The notes beneath the pieces are model-generated. The model did no database searches. It was not told the DNA's origin and saw only the letters and a list, made by a program, of their open reading frames with translations. A DNA stretch of 46,550 bases from an uncultured Bacteroidales bacterium (GTDB taxonomy: Bacteria > Bacteroidota > Bacteroidia > Bacteroidales > Bacteroidaceae), in the NCBI GenBank assembly GCA_902774005.1, contig CACYGK010000024.1:1-46550 (forward strand), written 5' to 3'. The position numbers and the translations under genes were made by a program. Position 1 is the stretch's first letter; every line of letters starts with the position of its first letter. Positions 1-7,949 of the stretch are shown in pieces.

Positions 1-1
1 T

Positions 2-94
2 GGAGGTGATGTTCTTGATAAGGAAGACGAATTCCTCGACATCAAGAAGACACTCAACAACGACATGGAGGACGAAATGGACGAACTCTGGTAA
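2..94 (+). CDS. C-terminal end of an unidentified protein (5' end outside window)
   Basis: An open frame enters from the left edge and stops at TAA 92-94, giving 30 residues that are strongly acidic and end in MEDEMDELW. I do not recognise the family from this tail. It is accepted as coding because the frame is open, acidic tails of this type are common protein ends, and a repeat array and a terminator follow directly. Confidence 0.5.
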   Translation, partial: GGDVLDKEDEFLDIKKTLNNDMEDEMDELW

Positions 95-101
95 GACTCT
101 T

Positions 102-164
102 GGTTCACGATTCATGGTTCAAGATTCAAGTTTCATGATTCAAGTTTCAAGATTCATGATTCAC
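102..164. repeat. Heptanucleotide tandem repeat, 9 units, consensus G[GAT]TTCA[ACT]
   Basis: Nine consecutive 7-bp units keep exact phase while varying at two positions (for example GATTCAA, GTTTCAT, GATTCAC). It lies 8 bp after the stop of the upstream gene. It is the longest of eight heptad arrays in the window. No function is evident. Confidence 0.85.
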
Positions 165-207
165 AGTTGAAATAAACTGAAAACCAAAGAACCTCACATA
201 ATACGAA

Positions 208-245
208 AGGCTCCCGTGCAAAGATGCATGGGAGCCTTTTTTGTT
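208..245 (+). terminator. Rho-independent terminator
   Basis: A 12-bp stem (208-219 paired with 226-237, one G-U pair, hexanucleotide loop) is followed by a T-rich run at 238-245. It closes the transcript of the gene entering from the left. It is preceded by A residues, so it could also work on the minus strand, but no minus-strand gene ends here. Confidence 0.85.
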
Positions 246-343
246 TTCTGTAATCGTATCAGAGTCATAACATAGAGCGATGAGGATTTTTTTCGACCTA
301 AATTTTATAATTACAATTATATGCTGTACATTTGTCACCAAAT

Positions 344-351
344 TACTTTTG
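344..351 (+). promoter_or_regulatory. Candidate Bacteroidetes -7 box (TACTTTTG)
   Basis: The sequence matches TAnnTTTG exactly and is followed by CA, as at the other boxes in this window. A well-spaced -33 TTG is not visible. The ATG of the next gene starts only 1 bp after the box, so a transcript from here would begin at or inside the codon. That means a leaderless message, a downstream start, or a false match. Confidence 0.35.
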
Positions 352-352
352 C

Positions 353-658
353 ATGAACAGTAAGGAATGTATAAGCAAGTTGTCGAAAGGGATATTTTGG
401 GATGTTGACAGCGAAAAGTTGGACATGAATGAATATCCTGCATACGTGATTCCACGTGTGATGGAATATGGCAATATGGATGACTGGCGCCTCATCAATC
501 AATTCTACGGATTAGAAAAGATTGTCGAGGTGTGCAAGCAAGTCCGTACTCTTGACCCTATGTGTCTTTCGTTCCTTTGTGCCATCTCTCATACCAAAAA
601 AGAAGATTACAGATGTTATCATTTCAGACAATCCTTCCCCACACTCTGGAACTCTTAA
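353..658 (+). CDS. Small DUF6922-like protein, orphan
   Basis: This 101-residue protein contains the segment LSKGIFWDVDSEKLDMNEY, then a region about surviving YVIPRVMEYGNMDDWRLI and the helix-rich LEKIVEVCKQVRTLD. The FWDvD...Ydv...RV.e.G..edw pattern is what I recall for DUF6922 domain proteins of Bacteroidetes, small helical proteins often placed before AbiEii-type nucleotidyltransferase toxins. No toxin-like gene follows here; the next gene is a kinase remnant 57 bp downstream. An in-frame TTG at 332 would add seven residues, but the ATG at 353 gives the family-like start. The family call is from memory and the antitoxin-like role is inference. The C-terminal part (YRCYHFRQSFPTLWNS) is less typical and could be altered. 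Confidence 0.6.
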   Translation: MNSKECISKLSKGIFWDVDSEKLDMNEYPAYVIPRVMEYGNMDDWRLINQFYGLEKIVEVCKQVRTLDPMCLSFLCAISHTKKEDYRCYHFRQSFPTLWNS

Positions 659-715
659 GACGACATTAATATTACAAGCAACAGAGGATTATAACAATAA
701 AAGAAACAACTTTGA

Positions 716-1436
716 ATGAAGAAATCACTCAATACAGTATTTTTGATTGCAGGTAGTGAACCGCTGGGAAGTGCCGGCATGCAGGCTGACATCAAGGCTA
801 TTACGGCATGTGGCGGTTATGCGGCTTGTGCTGTGACTAGCATCGTGGATGAGGACACCAGGCGCATAAAGAATATATTCCACCTGCCGGTAGATTTGAT
901 TGTGTCGCAGGCAGAATCGTTCCTGGGCGACATCGAGACAGGATGTATAAAGACAGGAGTAGACGGACAGCGCCATCGACGCATACAAGAACGAGTTGTT
1001 CCCGCTAGCTACACTCATCACCCCTAACTGGCGCGAAGCAGAAGTGCTGCTCGGACATAAGCTGGAGAATGTAGAGGAAGACATCAAGGAACTGGGACGT
1101 TGGGGATGTTCCGTCATCATCAAGTCGATAGCAAGTGGCGAAGGATGGCTGAGCGACTACCTCTACGACGCAAAGACGAATAAGGTGCGCGAGTTCCGCA
1201 AACCACGCATCATAACACGTAACGTAAACGGCACAGGCGACTCGTTCTCGTCTGCCATCGCCACCTACATAGCAACGAAATATGAACTGGAAGAGGCTGT
1301 AGAGAAAGGTGAGGAGTTCATCAGTCGTGCCATCAGCCTCGGAGCAGAATATGAGTTCGGACACGGATTCGGACCTGTACACCCCTGCTTCATGGAGGAC
1401 AAAACCGCACACCAAAGAATTTATAACGAGAAATAA
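716..1436 (+). pseudogene. thiD: ThiD/PfkB-type hydroxymethylpyrimidine kinase, internal deletion and frameshift
   Basis: The first frame (716-about 960) encodes a ThiD-like N-terminus with the nucleotide/substrate loop LIAGSEPLGSAGMQADIK and ends near GCIKTGV. The second frame (from about 965 to 1436) continues with DSAIDAYKNELFPLATLITPN and runs to a ThiD-like end with the anion-hole motif NGTGDSFSSAIA and GHGFGPVHPCF. In intact relatives about 35-40 residues, including the DPVM segment, lie between these parts; they are missing and the frame changes, so no full enzyme can be made as read. The usual ThiD base is Cys (GTGC); here it is Asp, as in PfkB sugar kinases. The protein would phosphorylate HMP in thiamine synthesis. 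A sequencing or assembly fault remains possible. Confidence 0.75.
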
Positions 1437-1452
1437 AAGGCGCCCAAAAATA

Positions 1453-1483
1453 ATTATCAATTATCAATTGTCAATTGTCAATT
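1453..1483. repeat. Heptanucleotide repeat, about 4.4 units, ATT[AG]TCA
   Basis: Two ATTATCA units, two ATTGTCA units and a partial copy fill most of the 59-bp gap between the ThiD remnant and the GH127 gene. The array ends 12 bp before the start codon, so it occupies the expected 5' untranslated region. Confidence 0.85.
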
Positions 1484-1495
1484 AAATAAAAAACC

Positions 1496-4420
1496 ATGAG
1501 ATATACAATTATTGCAATGCTGTCAGCGCTGTCGCTGAGTGCTTCGGCAGCAAAGGAACGTCTGATTAAGACTGTAGAGACTGTCAATGTGGAATCACCT
1601 GTGGGTACCGTACCACGCCTACCCTATCAGTTGTGGGTAACTTATACCGACGGATATAAGGAATGGCGACAGGTGAAGTGGGACAACTCCCTGCTTTCAA
1701 CTGAGCAACAGGAGGCAAATGCCGAACTCTACCCTGTAGGCAAGGAATACACTATCAACGGTTATATCATCGGTGACAACACTACCGACAACGGTTATCC
1801 GCTGAAGGCTAATATCAAGGTGGTGGAAGGCGCATACCAGACTCCAGCCAACCGGTTCAAGGCTGAACCGCTGCCACTCGGCGACGTAGAGATAACAGGC
1901 GATAACCGTCTGACAAACAACCGCGACCTCGACATACGTACCATACTCTCATGGGACGTAAGTCAGCAGCTTTACAACTACCGCGACACTTACGGACTGC
2001 CTACCGATGGCTATAAGGTAGCCGACGGATGGGACTCTCCAACTACTAAGCTCAAAGGTCACGGCTCTGGTCATTACATGAGTGCTCTTGCTTTTGCATA
2101 CGCATCAGCAAGCGACCCGACACAGAAGGCAGAGTTGCGTAAGCGCATCACACGTATGGTCAATGAACTGCGCGAGTGTCAGGAGCGTACCTTCGTATGG
2201 GACGAAAAACTGGGACGCTACTGGGAAGCACGCGACTATGCACCAGAGGAAGAACTGAAACAGATGAAAGGTACATGGGCTGCCTTCGACGAATATAAGA
2301 AAGACTACAAGAAGTACGGCTACGGCTATCTCAACGCCATTCCTGCTGCCCATCCGGCACTTATCGAGTGCTATCGTGCCTATAACAACGAAGACTGGGT
2401 GTGGGCTCCCTACTACACTATACACAAGCAATTGGCTGGACTCATCGACATCTCCAACGCCATGAAAGCTGACGACCCTCAGATAGCTGCAAAGGCTCTC
2501 CTCGTTGCTAAGGATATGGGACTGTGGGTATGGAACCGTATGCACTACCGCACTTACGTGCAGAAGGAAGGCAACAAGGCTGAACGTCAGGCTCGTCCGG
2601 GTAACCGCTATGAGATGTGGAACATGTACATAGCCGGTGAAGTGGGTGGTATGGCAGAATCGCTGTCACGACTCAGCGAGATGGTAAGCAACCCCGAAGA
2701 GAAGGCTCATCTGCTGGAAGCAGCCAACTGCTTCGATGCTCCTGCATTCTTCGACCCCGTAGCACGTAATATCGATGACATCCGCACCCGTCACGCAAAC
2801 CAGCACATACCTATGATTACCGGTGCGCTACGTTCGTATCTCGGCAACAACAATCCATATTACTATAATCTGGCACAGAACTTCTGGACTCTCATCCAGG
2901 GACGCTACGCATACGCCATGGGTGGTGTGGGTAACGGTGAAATGTGGCGCCAGCCCTACGCTCAGATGCTGAGTATGAATACAAGTGTGCAGTCCGACCA
3001 CAACGGAAATATTTATCCTAATCCAGATATCAACGAGACCTGTTGTGCATATAACCTCGCAAAACTGACGAAGGACCTCAACTGCTACGACCCCGACAAC
3101 GCAGCATATATGGACTACTACGAGCGGGTGCTCTACAACCAGATTGTAGGTTCGGTACATCCAGAGCATTGGGCTGTAACCTATCAGTATGCCGTAGGAA
3201 TGAATGCACGCAAACCATTCGGCAACGAGACTCCACAGAGTACATGTTGCGGTGGAACGGGTGCTGAGAACCATGTGAAATATCAGGAAGCAACTTATTT
3301 TGCAAACGACAACACTCTTTGGGTAGCACTTTATATGCCTACAAAGGCTCGATGGAATGGCAACGTCATCACTCAGGACTGCCAATGGCCTGCTGACAGA
3401 AGCGTCATCACCGTAAAGCCCGCAGCAGGAGAGAAAGCACGATTCACCCTGAAACTGCGTGTACCGTATTGGGCAACTGAAGGATTCGACATTAGACTGA
3501 ACGGAAAGTCTGTAGCCAAGAACTACCGACCCAGTTCGTACGTTGAAATCGCACAACGCGAATGGAGTGCCAACGATAAGGTGGAAGTCATCATGCCGTT
3601 TACAACCCATATCAACTGGGGACCGGACAAGATGGATGTAGCTGCCACAGGCAAGAACCAGAGTCGCACTCCTTTCACACCTATGTGGGTAGGTACCATC
3701 ATGTACGGACCACTCGCAATGGCTACCTCCGACATCAAGGAATGGAAAGATGCCGACATCGACCTCTCTTCAACCCTTACTGAGATACAGCCACAATCGC
3801 ATACTGCATCGCTCGGATATAACGGTAACCTCTACTCGATGACGATTCCATCGAGGAATCTCCGCTTCACTCCTGATTATTATCAGACTGAACGCGCCAC
3901 TCACTACCTGCGCCTCAACGTAAAGGCAAAGCATAAGAAGGGTAGCAACGGACGCATCGACAAGACCAACCTCGAACATGCCATTCAGGTGGCAAAGGAA
4001 CGCGTGAAGAGTCAGGAGGAGTGGGAAGCACTCACAGTTAAAGTGCCGAACTTCTCACCTTGGGCTCCAAACGGATACCATCGTCTCGTGGCTCAGTTGG
4101 AAAAGGCTGACTCACTCTACAATGCTCTGCCTGACAAAGCCAAGGATAAGGGTGGCATGCAGGAGGAAATCAACAATACCACATCTGCCCTCAACGTAGC
4201 AATCAATTCTATGCGTCCAGGTAACCTCGCCGAACCTGAAGACCTCGCCGAACTGCTGGCACTCTCTACTTACCTGAAGGAAAATGTGCCGAATAAGAGC
4301 GACGAACTGAGAAGTGCACTCCGCTATGCAGACATGGTGGTACGCTATGTCAACGACGGTTCTGGTACTCACGACCTCATAGACAAAGCAATTGAAAGAC
4401 TGAAACCATTCAAGAAGTAA
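1496..4420 (+). CDS. Secreted GH127 beta-L-arabinofuranosidase-like glycosidase
   Basis: The 974-residue protein has a signal peptide (about 1-19, ending SASAA), an immunoglobulin-like Big_4-type domain (about 21-110), the GH127 (DUF1680) barrel (about 145-640) and C-terminal beta and helical regions. The family's zinc-thiolate catalytic site is visible: E514 and C516 in NETCCAYNLAKL, and C584/C585 in STCCGGTGAENH. In characterised GH127 enzymes the Glu and three Cys bind zinc and one Cys is the nucleophile. Such enzymes release beta-L-arabinofuranose from plant glycans. It lies 16 bp before the GH106 gene, so the two probably form one transcript aimed at pectin-type polymers. The last 100 residues are helical and unassigned. 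Other sugar specificities occur in GH127, so the substrate is inferred. Confidence 0.9.
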   Translation: MRYTIIAMLSALSLSASAAKERLIKTVETVNVESPVGTVPRLPYQLWVTYTDGYKEWRQVKWDNSLLSTEQQEANAELYPVGKEYTINGYIIGDNTTDNGYPLKANIKVVEGAYQTPANRFKAEPLPLGDVEITGDNRLTNNRDLDIRTILSWDVSQQLYNYRDTYGLPTDGYKVADGWDSPTTKLKGHGSGHYMSALAFAYASASDPTQKAELRKRITRMVNELRECQERTFVWDEKLGRYWEARDYAPEEELKQMKGTWAAFDEYKKDYKKYGYGYLNAIPAAHPALIECYRAYNNEDWVWAPYYTIHKQLAGLIDISNAMKADDPQIAAKALLVAKDMGLWVWNRMHYRTYVQKEGNKAERQARPGNRYEMWNMYIAGEVGGMAESLSRLSEMVSNPEEKAHLLEAANCFDAPAFFDPVARNIDDIRTRHANQHIPMITGALRSYLGNNNPYYYNLAQNFWTLIQGRYAYAMGGVGNGEMWRQPYAQMLSMNTSVQSDHNGNIYPNPDINETCCAYNLAKLTKDLNCYDPDNAAYMDYYERVLYNQIVGSVHPEHWAVTYQYAVGMNARKPFGNETPQSTCCGGTGAENHVKYQEATYFANDNTLWVALYMPTKARWNGNVITQDCQWPADRSVITVKPAAGEKARFTLKLRVPYWATEGFDIRLNGKSVAKNYRPSSYVEIAQREWSANDKVEVIMPFTTHINWGPDKMDVAATGKNQSRTPFTPMWVGTIMYGPLAMATSDIKEWKDADIDLSSTLTEIQPQSHTASLGYNGNLYSMTIPSRNLRFTPDYYQTERATHYLRLNVKAKHKKGSNGRIDKTNLEHAIQVAKERVKSQEEWEALTVKVPNFSPWAPNGYHRLVAQLEKADSLYNALPDKAKDKGGMQEEINNTTSALNVAINSMRPGNLAEPEDLAELLALSTYLKENVPNKSDELRSALRYADMVVRYVNDGSGTHDLIDKAIERLKPFKK

Positions 4421-4436
4421 ACTAAAACCTTACTAT

Positions 4437-7277
4437 ATGCAAGCAAATAGAATTCTTATCACATTATGCATTTTGCATTCTGCATTCTGCATTAGCTTAA
4501 ACGCCCAAGCTCCGGCATGGCAACCTGAAAGCATCGAGTCGCACCCTGCAGCACGCTGGTGGTGGATGGGTTCAGCCGTAGATGAGGAGAATCTGCAATA
4601 CCTCATAAACGAGTATGCCAAGGCTGGTATCAGAACCCTCGAAATCACGCCTATCTACGGAGTGCAGTCTAAATATATGGCTGGCAAACCTGCCAACATC
4701 AACTATCTGACTTCAAACTGGATGAATATGCTCAAGAAGACAGAAAGTATCGGAGCTGAGAAGGGTGTTCAGATAGACATGAACATGGGTACGGGTTGGC
4801 CCTTCGGTGGTCCGACAGTAACCAAGGACGAGGCTGCAGGAAAACTGGAATACAAGACTGCCGGAGAAAACGGCTATGTAACCACCACGGATGAGAATCC
4901 GACTATAGTCTTCGACGTTACAGCTCCAAACAACAGTACTCTCAACTGCGTAATGGCTTATCCGCAACGAATGACAGGAGTCGATACACTCGACGTAACG
5001 GAGTTCGTAAGTGGCAATACCCTGACATGGACACCCGAGAATCGTGGACGCTGGCGTGTACTTGCCATCTACAACGGACATACCATGCAGACGGTGAAAC
5101 GTGCAGCACCCGGTGGTGAAGGACTCGTGCTCGACCACCTCGACAAAGATGCTGTTGCAAACTACATCAAACTGTTTGAGGATAAGTTCGAACAGTACAA
5201 TACTCCCTACCCTACGACATTCTTCAACGACTCGTACGAGATATTCGGAGCTGACTGGTCACGCCATTTCTTCGAGGAATTTGAGGCACGCCGAGGTTAC
5301 AAACTGCAGTATCACATGCAGGAACTGCTCGGACTCACTTCCGATAAGAATACACAGGTGCGTTCCGACTATCGCGAAACCATGGCAGATATGTACCTCG
5401 ACAACTTCATAAAGCCTTGGAACGAATATGCACATCGTCACGGAGCAATCACACGTAACCAGTCGCACGGTTCGCCATCTAACCTCCTCGACACATACGC
5501 TTCAGTCGATATTCCTGAGATAGAAGGTTATGGCAGAACACTCTCGCTACTCGACATCAAGGGTATGCGTCGCGACGAAGGATTCTACGCTGCCAACTCA
5601 AGCGACTTTGCCACTCTGAAACTGGCATCGTCAGCAGCACACGTTACAGGTAAGCGACTCACGTCGAGCGAGACCTTCACATGGTTCACGGAACATTTCC
5701 GTACGTCTTTCTCACAGATGAAACCTGAGATGGATCTCATGTTCCTTGCCGGAGTAAACCGTATGTTCTTCCATGGTACCACCTACTCCCCCCAGCAGGT
5801 GGAATGGCCTGGGTATAAGTTCTATGCCAGCATAGACATGTCGCCCACCAACAGCATCTGGAAAGACGCACCTCTGTTCATGGATTATGTAACCCGCTGT
5901 CAGAGTTTCCTCCAGTGGGGCGAGATAGACAACGACATTCTGCTCTATTTCCCCTGCTACAACTCATGGCACACCGCAGGAACAAACTGGCTACGTCTGT
6001 GTCCGATTGATGAATTCCCTAATCAGTACAAGGCTCTCGACCGCACAGCCGACTCACTCGATGTCTATGGTTATGGCAGCGACTATATCAGCGACAACAT
6101 GATTATGAAGCTGACTTTCGAGGACGGACTGCTCGTGACTGAGGGAGGAGCTAAGTATAAGGCAATGCAGATACCTGTCACAGCCAATATGCCTGCCGAG
6201 ACTAAGGCAAAAATCGAGGCTTTGAAAGAACAGGGTGCCCAGATTGTAGAGACCAAACGCGACGAGTCCATCTTCAATGCCATCTGTGCTCCGGAACCTA
6301 TGCGCCGCCAACTCGGACTGCGCTATATACGTCGCAGCAATCCTACGGGCTATCATTACTTCATCAGTAACCTCACACCCAATGACATAGAAGGATTCAC
6401 AGCTCTGACCGTCGGTTTCGTGTCGGCAGCAATCTTCAACCCCGTTGATGGCAGTATACGTCAGGCACTTGTCAACGATAACAACGAGGTCTATATCAAT
6501 CTCCACTCGGGTGAATCGCTCATACTCCAGACTTACAACTACGACATCGCTTCAGCCGGTCTGCCTGTAGATGTTGAAGAATCAAAGTATGAGACTAAGG
6601 ATATACCGCTCGACGGAGCATGGACTCTCTCCTTTGACAAAGCTCTGCTGGCAGACGCTTCTGAGTACTCAAACAACTACGTACTCGACGGTCTGAAGAC
6701 ATGGGAGAAAATTGATGACAACACAAAACAACTCATGGGTACAGGTTCGTATGCAACAACTGTCAACCTGACCGAGGAACAACTCAAGGCTGCTGATAAG
6801 ATTGAGATAATCCTGGGTGACGTACGCGAATCTGCAAGCGTATATATTAATAATGAGTACATCGGAACAGCATGGAGTCTGCCGTTCAAGCTCGACTGCA
6901 CCAAGGCTCTCCATCCAGGCAGTAACGCCATCCGCATTGATGTCACTAACCTGCCAGCAAACCGAATCCGTCAGATGGACGAAAACGGTACCGTATGGCG
7001 CATCTTCGACGACATCAACATTAGCGTCATCTCTTCGGCAGAAGGTACCACGAAAGATAGTTTCGCAAGTTGGAAACTCGTGCCCAGCGGACTCAACTCC
7101 CCTGTTTCTCTGCGTACCTTCACAAATACCGCTACCGACATCAGCGGTTCTGTGCCTCAAAGCGAAGCCTCTGCTACTTCAACTATATGGTACAACATGC
7201 AAGGCATAAGAGTTCCGAAACCTACAGCACCAGGTTTCTACATCAACAGTGCCAAACAGAAAATCATCATCAGGTAA
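4437..7277 (+). CDS. Secreted GH106-type alpha-L-rhamnosidase-like glycosidase
   Basis: The 946-residue protein opens with a signal peptide (about 1-24) and the family-typical ARWWWMGSAVDEENL and AGIRTLEITPIYG, followed by a large (beta/alpha) catalytic region with SSETFTWF (E412) and VNRMFFHGTTYSPQQVEWPG. A galactose-binding-like beta-sandwich (about 760-880) carries YINNEYIGTAWSLPFKLD. GH106 enzymes cleave terminal alpha-L-rhamnose, for example in rhamnogalacturonan; the exact linkage cannot be read from sequence. The last 37 residues (IWYNMQGIRVPKP...GFYI...KIIIR) resemble short type IX secretion tails. The signal peptide is encoded by a heptanucleotide repeat, which is unusual. A strong terminator follows 5 bp after the stop, closing the GH127-GH106 pair. 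Confidence 0.87.
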   Translation: MQANRILITLCILHSAFCISLNAQAPAWQPESIESHPAARWWWMGSAVDEENLQYLINEYAKAGIRTLEITPIYGVQSKYMAGKPANINYLTSNWMNMLKKTESIGAEKGVQIDMNMGTGWPFGGPTVTKDEAAGKLEYKTAGENGYVTTTDENPTIVFDVTAPNNSTLNCVMAYPQRMTGVDTLDVTEFVSGNTLTWTPENRGRWRVLAIYNGHTMQTVKRAAPGGEGLVLDHLDKDAVANYIKLFEDKFEQYNTPYPTTFFNDSYEIFGADWSRHFFEEFEARRGYKLQYHMQELLGLTSDKNTQVRSDYRETMADMYLDNFIKPWNEYAHRHGAITRNQSHGSPSNLLDTYASVDIPEIEGYGRTLSLLDIKGMRRDEGFYAANSSDFATLKLASSAAHVTGKRLTSSETFTWFTEHFRTSFSQMKPEMDLMFLAGVNRMFFHGTTYSPQQVEWPGYKFYASIDMSPTNSIWKDAPLFMDYVTRCQSFLQWGEIDNDILLYFPCYNSWHTAGTNWLRLCPIDEFPNQYKALDRTADSLDVYGYGSDYISDNMIMKLTFEDGLLVTEGGAKYKAMQIPVTANMPAETKAKIEALKEQGAQIVETKRDESIFNAICAPEPMRRQLGLRYIRRSNPTGYHYFISNLTPNDIEGFTALTVGFVSAAIFNPVDGSIRQALVNDNNEVYINLHSGESLILQTYNYDIASAGLPVDVEESKYETKDIPLDGAWTLSFDKALLADASEYSNNYVLDGLKTWEKIDDNTKQLMGTGSYATTVNLTEEQLKAADKIEIILGDVRESASVYINNEYIGTAWSLPFKLDCTKALHPGSNAIRIDVTNLPANRIRQMDENGTVWRIFDDINISVISSAEGTTKDSFASWKLVPSGLNSPVSLRTFTNTATDISGSVPQSEASATSTIWYNMQGIRVPKPTAPGFYINSAKQKIIIR
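4462..4496 (+). repeat. Heptanucleotide repeat CATTNTG inside the GH106 signal peptide
   Basis: Five units (CATTATG, CATTTTG, CATTCTG twice, CATTAGC) encode residues about 9-20 of the signal peptide (LCILHSAFCISL). Seven-bp units read through all three phases, so three units make seven codons. Gain or loss of one unit would shift the frame and switch the protein off. Confidence 0.8.
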
Positions 7278-7282
7278 AAAAC

Positions 7283-7318
7283 AAAAGTAAGGATTGCAGT
7301 TTTGCAATCCTTACTTTT
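7283..7318. terminator. Terminator with perfect 16-bp stem
   Basis: Positions 7283-7298 pair without mismatch with 7303-7318 around a 4-nt loop. A-rich and T-rich ends on both sides make it usable from both strands: for the GH106 gene on plus and for the tRNA-Pro transcript on minus. Confidence 0.9.
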
Positions 7319-7326
7319 ATTTTCAG

Positions 7327-7400
7327 TCGGGATGACCAGACTCGAACTGGCGACCACACGCCCCCCAGACGTGTACGCTAACCAACTGCGCTACATCCCG
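7327..7400 (-). tRNA. tRNA-Pro (GGG anticodon)
   Basis: Read on the minus strand, the 74 nt fold as a cloverleaf: acceptor CGGGATG/CATCCCG, D arm GCGC/GCGT, anticodon stem CACGT/GCGTG with loop CTGGGGG (anticodon GGG), and T arm with TTCGAGT. The 3' CCA is not encoded (CTG follows the discriminator A). It is one of two adjacent proline tRNAs with nearly identical 5' halves. Confidence 0.93.
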
Positions 7401-7416
7401 ATGGTTTTCCGATTTC

Positions 7417-7492
7417 TGGTCGGGATGAGGCGACTCGAACGCCCGACCCCTACGTCCCGAACGTAGTGCGCTACCAACTGCGCTACATCCCG
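7417..7492 (-). tRNA. tRNA-Pro (CGG anticodon), CCA encoded
   Basis: The cloverleaf has acceptor CGGGATG/CATCCCG, anticodon stem CTACG/CGTAG and loop TTCGGGA (anticodon CGG, reads CCG), and T arm GGGCG-TTCGAGT-CGCCT. The discriminator A at 7420 is followed by an encoded CCA (7417-7419), unlike the neighbouring tRNA-Pro. It lies upstream of the GGG copy in the same direction and is probably on the same precursor. Confidence 0.93.
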
Positions 7493-7561
7493 TATTTTCG
7501 AAAAACGGTGCGAAGGTAAGGATTTTATTGGTAACAGAAAAGCTAAAGCCTGAAAAAATTG

Positions 7562-7569
7562 TAACTTTG
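7562..7569 (+). promoter_or_regulatory. Candidate -7 box (TAACTTTG) for the 43-residue ORF
   Basis: It matches TAnnTTTG exactly and is followed by GCA, as at the ndk promoter in this window. It lies 40 bp before the small ORF at 7610. No convincing TTG about 20 bp upstream was found. Confidence 0.5.
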
Positions 7570-7609
7570 CACCATTAAACCAAACTTTTCACTAAAACAA
7601 AGATTATTC

Positions 7610-7741
7610 ATGACTTACGAAGAAGCAAAAGAAATCGCACTCGGCATGCCCGAAGTGGCATCACGCGGTCCGCAGTACGTAGAGGAATTCGTCGAAGGAT
7701 TCCTGCAGGCAATGAACGAAGGTTCTACAGCAGATGCATAA
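7610..7741 (+). CDS. 43-residue conserved-looking small protein
   Basis: The ORF starts with ATG at 7610 and gives MTYEEAKEIALGMPEVASRG, then a helix with VEEFVEGFLQAM and a short tail ending TADA. It is not a family I can name. Coding is supported by an exact -7 box upstream, an immediate terminator after the stop (7743-7779), and an amphipathic, soluble composition. It has its own transcription unit between minus-strand tRNA genes. It is too small to assign a function; an RNA-level role for the same transcript is not excluded. Confidence 0.6.
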   Translation: MTYEEAKEIALGMPEVASRGPQYVEEFVEGFLQAMNEGSTADA

Positions 7742-7742
7742 A

Positions 7743-7779
7743 AAAATCGCAGTCAACGGAAATAGTTGATTGCGATTTT
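7743..7779 (+). terminator. Terminator after the 43-residue ORF
   Basis: A 15-bp stem (7743-7757 with 7765-7779, one G-U pair) with a 7-nt loop starts 1 bp after the stop codon. The A/T ends make it nearly symmetrical, so it may also stop the minus-strand tRNA-Lys transcript. Confidence 0.85.
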
Positions 7780-7783
7780 GTTC

Positions 7784-7859
7784 TGGTGATCCGCTTGGGG
7801 CTCGAACCCAAGACCCCAACATTAAAAGTGTTGTGCTCTACCTGCTGAGCTAGCGGATC
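7784..7859 (-). tRNA. tRNA-Lys (TTT anticodon), CCA encoded
   Basis: The minus-strand cloverleaf has acceptor GATCCGC/GCGGATC, D arm GCTC/GAGC, anticodon stem CAACA/TGTTG with loop CTTTTAA (anticodon TTT), and T arm TTGGG-TTCGAGC-CCCAA. The discriminator A at 7787 is followed by an encoded CCA at 7784-7786. Confidence 0.95.
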
Positions 7860-7949
7860 TACCTAAAAAGGCTCTCCTTTCGAAAAGCGGTGCGAAGGTA
7901 CGACTTTTTAATTGAATTGCAATGAATGCATAGTAAAAAATTTATTTTC

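Noticed and set aside
2828-3610. A 260-codon minus-strand open frame inside the GH127 gene
   Set aside because: Shadow of the catalytic region of GH127; no homology-like segment.
1496-7277. Polysaccharide utilisation locus
   Set aside because: Two glycosidases are adjacent but no SusC, SusD or regulator gene is in the window.
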